A stretch of DNA of 64,000 nt, taken from the NCBI RefSeq assembly GCF_030852425.1, contig NZ_NSDM01000004.1, positions 186,001 to 250,000 of the forward strand, given 5' to 3'. The notes beneath the pieces are model-generated. The model did not search any database. It was not told where the DNA came from and saw only the letters and a list, made by a program, of their open reading frames with translations. Of this stretch, positions 55,296 through 64,000 are shown in pieces (position 1 is the first letter of the stretch; every line of letters starts with the position of its first letter). The stretch comes from Saccharothrix longispora (GTDB taxonomy: Bacteria > Actinomycetota > Actinomycetes > Mycobacteriales > Pseudonocardiaceae). A program made the translations under genes and the position numbers.

Positions 55296-55312
55296 AACTA
55301 CCGTCGGTAGTT
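55296..55312. promoter_or_regulatory. Perfect 17-bp palindrome, possible TetR-type operator
   Basis: AACTACC-GTC-GGTAGTT is an exact inverted repeat with a TACCGTCGGTA core, a form often bound by TetR-family repressors. It lies between the hydrolase 3' end and tRNA-Gln, about 200 bases upstream of the tRNA, without an obvious target gene. Confidence 0.4.
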
Positions 55313-55332
55313 AATCGAACACCTGACAGGGT

Positions 55333-56478
55333 TCAGCGGATGGTCTCGACCGAGTCGAGGAACTCGGTCACCGCCTCCTCGTACGCGTCCGGGTCCACGT
55401 TCCACGCCGCGGTGTGCTCGGCGGCGGGCACCTCGACGTAGCGCATCGGCCAGTCCAGCCGCGGCGCGGCCGCGGCCAGCTCGCGCGACGACCCCACGGG
55501 CACGGTGCCGTCCGCGCCACCGTGGAACAGCAGCGTCGGCGGCCGGTGCGCGGGCGGGTGGTCGGCCAGGTCGAACCGGTCGAAGTCCAGGTCGGCGCGC
55601 CAGTCCGACACCAGCTCCGCGATCGGCACGAGCTGCTCGGGCACGCCCCGGTTGCGCGACTGGAGTTCGAGCGTGTCCGTCCAGCTCACCACCGGCGCGT
55701 CCAGCACGACCGCCCGCACCAGCGGCGCGTCGGCGGACCGGGTCAGGAACTGGCCGACGATCGCCCCGCCCATCGACCAGCCGTACAGCACGACGTCGCG
55801 CGCGCCCCGGTCGCGGGCGAACCGCACGGCCGCCTCCACGTCACGCCACTCGGTGTCACCCAGGTGGTACAAGCCGTCCGGCGAACGGGGGGCTTCCTCG
55901 TCGTTGCGGTAGGTCACGGCGAGAACGGGTAGCCCGAGGTCGTGCAGAGTCGGCGCCACCCGCAGCGCCTCCGCCCGGGTGCCACCCCGGCCGTGCACCG
56001 CGACGACCCACGTGGACGACGTCGCGGGCACGAGCCACGCGGGCGCGTCCCCGAGTTCCGTGGGCACGCGCACGTCCTCGTGCTCCAGGCCGAGGGCGGT
56101 GCGCGGGTCGGTCGTCCACACGGAGGTCTCCAGCCGCACGCGCGTGCCGTCCGGGGGCGCCTGGCCGACCAGCTCGCGCACCACCGAGCCCTGCGACCGC
56201 CGCGTCACCGGGCCCACCTCCGCCCCGCCGCCGGGCCACACGAGACCCCACCTCCCGGGCAGGGCGCTCACCCGCGATTCCGCCAGCGTGACGGTCCCCG
56301 CGGCGGACGAGGTGACGGTGTCGCGGTAGCCGGGGCGGGAGTTCTCCGGCTCCAGCAGCTGCCCGCTGTAGTACCAGCCGAAGCCGACGACACCCGCGAC
56401 GAGCAGCGCGAACACCGTGACGAGCGAGATCAGCGCGATCCGCAGGCGACGCCTGCCGCGAACGTTCGGGGACGACAC
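55333..56478 (-). CDS. Membrane-anchored alpha/beta hydrolase
   Basis: A 381-residue hydrolase. One N-terminal membrane helix (IALISLVTVFALLVAGVVGF) holds it with the catalytic domain outside. The nucleophile elbow is GWSMGG (VVLYGWSMGGAIVGQFLT), the oxyanion region is VVAVHGRGGTRAEALR, an acidic residue is likely in HGGADGTVPV and the catalytic His in PAAEHTAAWN. It resembles peptidase S9/BAAT-type esterases; the substrate is unknown. GTG 56478 is preferred; a longer frame upstream reads like noncoding DNA. Confidence 0.85.
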   Translation of the reverse strand: MSSPNVRGRRRLRIALISLVTVFALLVAGVVGFGWYYSGQLLEPENSRPGYRDTVTSSAAGTVTLAESRVSALPGRWGLVWPGGGAEVGPVTRRSQGSVVRELVGQAPPDGTRVRLETSVWTTDPRTALGLEHEDVRVPTELGDAPAWLVPATSSTWVVAVHGRGGTRAEALRVAPTLHDLGLPVLAVTYRNDEEAPRSPDGLYHLGDTEWRDVEAAVRFARDRGARDVVLYGWSMGGAIVGQFLTRSADAPLVRAVVLDAPVVSWTDTLELQSRNRGVPEQLVPIAELVSDWRADLDFDRFDLADHPPAHRPPTLLFHGGADGTVPVGSSRELAAAAPRLDWPMRYVEVPAAEHTAAWNVDPDAYEEAVTEFLDSVETIR

Positions 56479-56573
56479 CCCCGAATGATGCACCGGCGTT
56501 GATCGACACGCCCGGCTTCCTGAGAACACGCCGTGATTTTGAGCCGCCACCCTGGCGGCATCCGCAGGACCTA

Positions 56574-56606
56574 ACCTACGGTGTCGTAAGTTACGGTTCC
56601 GTAGGT
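56574..56606. promoter_or_regulatory. Candidate operator of the desaturase gene
   Basis: ACCTACGG (56574-56581) and CCGTAGGT (56599-56606) are exact inverted repeats, and between them GTCGTAAGTTACGGTT adds related half-sites. The element is 27 bases before the desaturase ATG. A TetR gene follows the desaturase and is the natural candidate to bind it. Confidence 0.6.
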
Positions 56607-56632
56607 AGTCCCCGAGCGACGAGGTATCACGT

Positions 56633-57592
56633 ATGACCAGCACCCTTGAGAGCAGGTCCACGCCGCAGGGCCCGGACGACAAGGGCCCCAAGCCGATCAT
56701 CGAGGGGCGGCGCGGCCACGTCGAGCAGTTCAGCGTGTACGTGTTCGTCATCGTGCCGTTCCTGGCTCTGCTCGCGGCCGTTCCGCTCGCCTGGGGCTGG
56801 GGGCTGGGCTGGGTCGACGTCGCGCTGTTCGTCGTCTTCTACTACCTGGCCGGCATGGGTGTGACCGTCGGTTACCACCGCTACTTCACGCACGGCTCGT
56901 TCAAGGCCAACCGCGGGCTCAAGATCGCCCTCGCCATCGCCGGCGGCATGGCCCTCCAGGGCCCGGTCATCGTGTGGGTGGCCGACCACCGGCGCCACCA
57001 CGCGTTCTCCGACCGCGAGGGCGACCCGCACTCGCCGTGGCTGTTCGGCTCCGGCCCCGTCGCCCTGGCCAAGGGCTTCTGGCACGCCCACATGGGCTGG
57101 CTGTTCGACCGCGACCAGACCAACGCGCGCCGCTTCGCCCCCGACCTGCTCGCGGACAAGGACCTCGTCCGCATCGACAAGCTGTTCCCGCTGTGGACCA
57201 CGATCAGCCTGCTCGCCCCCGCCCTGCTGGGCGGCCTGATCACGATGTCCTGGTCCGGGGCGCTCAGCGCGTTCTTCTGGGCCGGTCTCGTCCGGGTGGC
57301 GTTCCTGCACCACGTGACCTGGTCGGTCAACTCCATCTGCCACATGGTCGGCGACCGCCCGTTCGCCGCCCGCGACCGCTCCGCCAACGTGTGGGCGCTC
57401 GCGATCCTCAGCTTCGGCGAGTCGTGGCACAACCTGCACCACGCCGACCCGACGTGCGCCCGGCACGGCGTGAAGCGCGGTCAGATCGACATCTCCGCGC
57501 GGGCCATCTGGCTGTTCGAGAAGTTCGGCTGGGCGACCAACGTGCGCTGGCCGAACGAGCAGCGCCTGGCCCGGATCAGCGCCAAGAAGTAG
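56633..57592 (+). CDS. Acyl-CoA desaturase (stearoyl-CoA delta-9 type)
   Basis: A 319-residue membrane di-iron desaturase. The three histidine boxes are present: HRYFTHGSF, DHRRHHAFSD and HNLHHADPT. Membrane helices include VYVFVIVPFLALLAAVPLAW and VALFVVFYYLAGMGVTV. It introduces a double bond into C16-C18 acyl chains for membrane fluidity. An inverted-repeat operator precedes it, and a TetR gene follows 57 bp downstream. GAGG stands about 8 nt before the ATG. Confidence 0.94.
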   Translation: MTSTLESRSTPQGPDDKGPKPIIEGRRGHVEQFSVYVFVIVPFLALLAAVPLAWGWGLGWVDVALFVVFYYLAGMGVTVGYHRYFTHGSFKANRGLKIALAIAGGMALQGPVIVWVADHRRHHAFSDREGDPHSPWLFGSGPVALAKGFWHAHMGWLFDRDQTNARRFAPDLLADKDLVRIDKLFPLWTTISLLAPALLGGLITMSWSGALSAFFWAGLVRVAFLHHVTWSVNSICHMVGDRPFAARDRSANVWALAILSFGESWHNLHHADPTCARHGVKRGQIDISARAIWLFEKFGWATNVRWPNEQRLARISAKK

Positions 57593-57597
57593 CCGAC

Positions 57598-57637
57598 CAC
57601 CCGCCCCCCTCGCAGTTCGCGCGGGGGGCGGGTGTTT
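57598..57637 (+). terminator. Hairpin terminator between desaturase and TetR genes
   Basis: CACCCGCCCCC (57598-57608) pairs with GGGGGCGGGTG (57624-57634), then TTT. It separates the desaturase transcript from the TetR gene, which has its own -10 box right behind it. Confidence 0.85.
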
Positions 57638-57649
57638 AGGGTGGCTGGG

Positions 57650-58291
57650 ATGGCGGGGAGACGGCGCGACGACGAGACACCGGTGCCGCGTGTGCGGATG
57701 ACGGGCAAGGAGCGGCGCGAGCAGCTGCTCGACGTGGCCCGGGCGCTGTTCGCGGAGAAGGGCTTCGAGGTCACCTCGGTCGAGGAGATCGCGCACCGGG
57801 CGGGCGTGTCCAAGCCGGTCGTCTACGAGCACTTCGGCGGCAAGGAAGGCATCTACGCCGTCGTGGTGGACCGCGAGATGCAGCACCTGATGGACCACAT
57901 CGTCAACGCCCTGTCCGGCGGGCACCCGCGTGAGCTGCTCGAACAGGCCGCGACGGCGTTGCTGGACTACATCGAGGGCTCGACCGACGGGTTCCGCATC
58001 CTGGTGCGCGACTCACCCGTGGCCTCCTCGACCGGCACGTTCTCGTCCCTGCTGAACGACATCGCGTCCCAGGTGGAGTCGATCCTGGGGCTGCACTTCT
58101 CGCGGCAGGGCTACGACCGCAAGCTCGCGGCGCTGTACTCGCAGGCACTCGTGGGGATGGTCGCGCTGACCGGCCAGTGGTGGCTGGAGGTGCGCAAGCC
58201 GAAGAAGGACGAGGTGGCCGCGCACCTCGTCAACCTGGCCTGGAAGGGCCTCTCCCACATGGACCACAAACCCCGCCTCCGCATCCGCTGA
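57650..58291 (+). CDS. TetR-family regulator
   Basis: A 213-residue repressor. The N-terminal helix-turn-helix (about 20-65) reads LLDVARALFAEKGFEVTSVE and IAHRAGVSKPVVYEHFGGKE, a typical TetR motif. The C-terminal helical ligand domain includes EQAATALLDYIEGSTDGFRI. TAGGGT seven bases before the ATG suggests a leaderless mRNA made separately from the desaturase. By position it matches Rv1019 near mfd. It probably controls the desaturase through the inverted repeat at 56574-56606, sensing a fatty-acid derivative. Confidence 0.92.
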   Translation: MAGRRRDDETPVPRVRMTGKERREQLLDVARALFAEKGFEVTSVEEIAHRAGVSKPVVYEHFGGKEGIYAVVVDREMQHLMDHIVNALSGGHPRELLEQAATALLDYIEGSTDGFRILVRDSPVASSTGTFSSLLNDIASQVESILGLHFSRQGYDRKLAALYSQALVGMVALTGQWWLEVRKPKKDEVAAHLVNLAWKGLSHMDHKPRLRIR

Positions 58292-58487
58292 CCCGCGAGT
58301 CGTAAGCCCACCCCGCGCGAGTCGTAAGTTCAAGCCCCGCGAGTCGTACGTCCACCCCGCGCGAGTCGTACGCCCAGGTCGCGCGAGTCCAACACTCAGT
58401 CACTCTGAGTTCTTCACTCACGAGTAAAGAACTCACGGTGCCTGAACGTACGACTCGCGCGACCTGAACGTACGACTCGCGGGGTGG
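58292..58487. repeat. Second palindromic array of 22-bp repeats
   Basis: The left half has five degenerate units of the GCGCGAGTCGTACGTCCA type (58297-58390). The centre is a perfect 8-bp dyad GAGTTCTT ... AAGAACTC around CACTCACGAGTA (58408-58435). The right half has complementary units (CTGAACGTACGACTCGCG, twice at 22-bp spacing). It lies between convergent TetR and dehydrogenase genes, same design as 4145-4400. Confidence 0.88.
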
Positions 58488-59621
58488 TCAGGGGGTTCGG
58501 GTGATTCTCAGGATCTTGTCGTCCTCGCCGTTCGACGTGGTCACGTAGAGGGCGTTGTCCGGACCCAGCTCGGCGCCGCGCAGGCGGCCGTGGGTGCCGT
58601 CCAGTTCGACCGGGATGGACACCGAGTGGACGCCGCCCTCGGGGGTGACGGTGAACAGCAACACCTTCGAGCCCTTCAGGGCGGTGACGGCCAGTACGCC
58701 CTCCATGCCGCCCCACTGCTCGCCGGTCAGGAACGCGGCGTCGCAGATCGCCTCGGTCGGGTCGCCGGACGACCACACGGCCTCGACGGCGTCGGGGAAC
58801 CGCTCCAGGTCCGTCATCGGCACGCTCTCGTCGTAACCGCCGGCCGTGCCGCCCCGCGACGGGTCCCACCCGTAGTTCGCGCCGGGGCGCAGCAGGTTGA
58901 CCTCGTCGTCCACGCCCGGGCCGTGCTCGGCGGTGAACACCAGGCCGTCCCGCCGCACGGCGACGCCCTGCACGTTGCGGTGCCCGTAGGTGTAGATCCG
59001 GTCCCCGAACGGGTTGCCCTCGACGCCCTCGCCGGTCGCCAGGTCGACGCGCAGCACCTTCCCGCCGAGGCTCGACCTGTCCTGGGGCACGGTGCCGACC
59101 GCAGTGTCGCCGGTGCCGACGAGCAGTCGCCCGTCGCCGTCCAGCGCCATCCGGCAGCCCGAGTGCCGCCCGCTCGGGTTGTTCGGCAGGCCCGCGAGCA
59201 GCGGGTCCTCCACCCGGGTGGCCTTGGCGCCGTCGAGCCGCCACGTCACCAGCCGCACGTCCTCGGCCGTGTTGAAGCAGGTGGTGAACTGCTTCGAGGT
59301 CTCGAAGTCGGGGTGCACGACGAGGCTCATCAAGCCGCCCTCGCCGCGGACCGCCACGTCACCGAGGTCGGCCTCCACGTCGGTGGCCTTCCCGTTCTCG
59401 ACCAGCGCGATCCTCGCCGGGCGCTGCGGCACGAGCATCCGCCCGTCGGGCAGGAACCCCACGTCCCACGGGTGGCTCAACCCGCCGACGACGACCTCGA
59501 CCCGCAGCCCGTCCGGGTCCGTGGTGGCGGGCGCGTTGCCGCCCGGCGCGGCGGACGAGCACCCGGCCGCCGTGCTCGCGGCCAGCAGGGCAACGGCGGC
59601 AAAACCGGTGATCCGACGCAT
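58488..59621 (-). CDS. PQQ-dependent glucose/sorbosone dehydrogenase-type lipoprotein
   Basis: A 377-residue beta-propeller of the soluble aldose dehydrogenase family. The signal ends in lipobox AAGC (AVALLAASTAAGCSSAAPG), so it is a surface lipoprotein. Family motifs: LSHPWDVGFLPDGRMLVPQR, GEGGLMSLVVHPDFET, GRHSGCRMALDGDGRLLVGT, GHRNVQGVAVRRDGLVFTAE and RPGANYGWDPSRGG. Whether it carries PQQ in this organism is not visible. The ATG at 59621 gives the best signal peptide; one more ATG lies four codons upstream. The 3' end abuts the palindromic array. Confidence 0.9.
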   Translation of the reverse strand: MRRITGFAAVALLAASTAAGCSSAAPGGNAPATTDPDGLRVEVVVGGLSHPWDVGFLPDGRMLVPQRPARIALVENGKATDVEADLGDVAVRGEGGLMSLVVHPDFETSKQFTTCFNTAEDVRLVTWRLDGAKATRVEDPLLAGLPNNPSGRHSGCRMALDGDGRLLVGTGDTAVGTVPQDRSSLGGKVLRVDLATGEGVEGNPFGDRIYTYGHRNVQGVAVRRDGLVFTAEHGPGVDDEVNLLRPGANYGWDPSRGGTAGGYDESVPMTDLERFPDAVEAVWSSGDPTEAICDAAFLTGEQWGGMEGVLAVTALKGSKVLLFTVTPEGGVHSVSIPVELDGTHGRLRGAELGPDNALYVTTSNGEDDKILRITRTP

Positions 59622-59657
59622 GCCGCCCAGCATCCCAAGCCGGGTGTGTGGTCGTGA

Positions 59658-60182
59658 TCAGGCGCGGGGGTAGGGGCGTTCCTCCGGGAGCAGGGCGCGG
59701 GCCGCGTCGAGGTCGCCCGCGCGCACCAGGTCGCGCACCTCGTGCGCGAGCGGCGTGACGTCGGTGATCGACCCGGTCCACTCCTCGACGTAGCGGCGCG
59801 ACGCCTCGCCCGCCAGCCCCAGCTGGAGCGAGCGGTGGGGGAGGGGGCTCAGGTGGAGGTCGCGCTCCGGGTCCCACTGGACGCGCACGTCCGGCCGCGA
59901 GCCGACGCCCGCGTCGCTCGGCACGGCCCGGTCCAGCGCCCAGTCGAACCCCGATCGGGTGATCCTGACGGCCAGCACGCACTCCTGGTCCGGCTTCGCG
60001 CCCCACCCGGAGCGGTACATCATCCACAGGAACGAGGGCTTGACCCAGGTCATCCGGCCGGGCTTGAACGGCGGCACGAACCGGCCCGCGGCCAGCGCCG
60101 CACGGGCGATCGCGGCCGGGTAGGCCTGGTAGACGGTGACGTGCCGATCGTCGTAGTCGGCCCTGATCCGCCTGTGCTCCAC
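59658..60182 (-). CDS. DUF4291 protein
   Basis: A 174-residue protein that fits DUF4291 closely: IRADYDDRHVTVYQAYPAAI, FKPGRMTWVKPSFLWMMYRS, GWGAKPDQECVLAVRITRSG and VQWDPERDLHLSPLPHRSLQ. The family is widespread in bacteria and has no established function; the dense conserved Trp, Arg and Asp residues suggest an enzyme. No signal or membrane segment. It is divergent from mfd. Confidence 0.9.
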   Translation of the reverse strand: MEHRRIRADYDDRHVTVYQAYPAAIARAALAAGRFVPPFKPGRMTWVKPSFLWMMYRSGWGAKPDQECVLAVRITRSGFDWALDRAVPSDAGVGSRPDVRVQWDPERDLHLSPLPHRSLQLGLAGEASRRYVEEWTGSITDVTPLAHEVRDLVRAGDLDAARALLPEERPYPRA

Positions 60183-60327
60183 ACCTCCAGGGTGATCACC
60201 CCGTCAACCGGTAATCCGCGCGCAGCCCGCGTCGGCGGCACGTAGGCTTGGTGGCGAGAACCCCTCCCGAGGCCGTTCCGAGGTCCCGGGCAGGGGTCTG
60301 TCCGCGTCTTCCCCGGGAGCCATCGCA

Positions 60328-63882
<3,555 letters not shown>

Positions 63883-63907
63883 CGGGCGTCGTGAGAAGGT
63901 ACCGGTC

Positions 63908-64000
63908 GTGAGGACTGCACAGAGGCGCTCCACCCTGATCGCTGCGGCCGTCGCACTGCTGGTCGCGGGCTGCGGAACCGGCCCGGCCAAGGTCGGCTCG
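63908..64000 (+). CDS. N-terminus of a lipoprotein (cut by window edge)
   Basis: Starts at GTG 63908, 25 bp after mfd. The 31 visible residues form a lipoprotein signal, TLIAAAVALLVAGCGTG, with lipobox LVAGC. In related actinomycetes the gene after mfd often encodes a lipoprotein with a SurA-like foldase domain, and the visible start fits that memory, but the domain itself is outside the window. Confidence 0.65.
   Translation, partial: MRTAQRRSTLIAAAVALLVAGCGTGPAKVGS

Overview
This 64 kb window is high-GC chromosomal DNA from a filamentous actinomycete. The closest fit is the Pseudonocardiaceae (Saccharothrix/Actinosynnema/Lentzea-like). The main evidence is the gene order. htrA/pepD, moaB, mscL, an fmdB-type zinc-ribbon gene, 5-FTHF cyclo-ligase, galU, moeA, rimJ and a membrane protein are followed by a PMT mannosyltransferase with rsmI, metG-tatD-rpfB-rsmA-ispE, an acyl-AMP ligase, pth, rplY, prs-glmU, a TetR gene and mfd. 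From memory this is the backbone of the Mycobacterium tuberculosis Rv0983-Rv1022 region, interrupted here by lineage-specific genes. An XRE/DUF397 pair, Tat and lipoprotein signals and many GTG starts also fit.

Layout. 1-4124: a sugar block (GH42 beta-galactosidase, DeoR regulator, galT) with 4-bp coding overlaps. 4145-4400: a palindromic 22-bp repeat array. 5246-7039: an HtrA-type membrane protease. 7102-8920: a decay zone of three consecutive broken genes. 8928-10621: a two-component system. 10696-11744: a frameshifted nucleotide-sugar epimerase. 11839-18954: the molybdopterin / one-carbon / galU / cell-division neighbourhood, including a zinc-ribbon chaperone gene behind a near-consensus CIRCE element. 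19017: tRNA-Ala(CGC). 20420-27517: accessory genes, namely an EndoQ-like PHP nuclease fused to a UvrD helicase, a secreted chitin-binding protease behind a DasR-like palindrome, and a membrane-anchored kinase.

27698-30139: divergent PMT and rsmI, whose -10 boxes appear to overlap. 30182-31866: a small accessory cluster with an orphan antitoxin-like ORF and an XRE/DUF397 pair. 31919-37168: metG, tatD, rpfB, rsmA. 37255-40095: a methionine-uptake operon (metNIQ) behind a SAM riboswitch, a 25-codon leader ORF and an attenuator-like hairpin. 40722-51718: ispE, ABC-F, acyl-AMP ligase, pth, rplY and prs, with two unusual proteins built almost only from DivIVA-type repeats. 51720-57592: glmU, a diguanylate cyclase, tRNA-Gln(UUG), a hydrolase and a desaturase. 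57650-63882: TetR, a second palindromic 22-bp array, a PQQ-type dehydrogenase lipoprotein, DUF4291 and mfd. The window ends inside a lipoprotein gene.

Two themes recur. Several starts lie 6-8 nt after a TANNNT -10 box, the arrangement of leaderless transcripts. Several gene 3' ends carry short tandem or dyad repeat arrays. No transposase, integrase, CRISPR array or rRNA was seen. All functional calls come from reading motifs and gene order; no database search was run.
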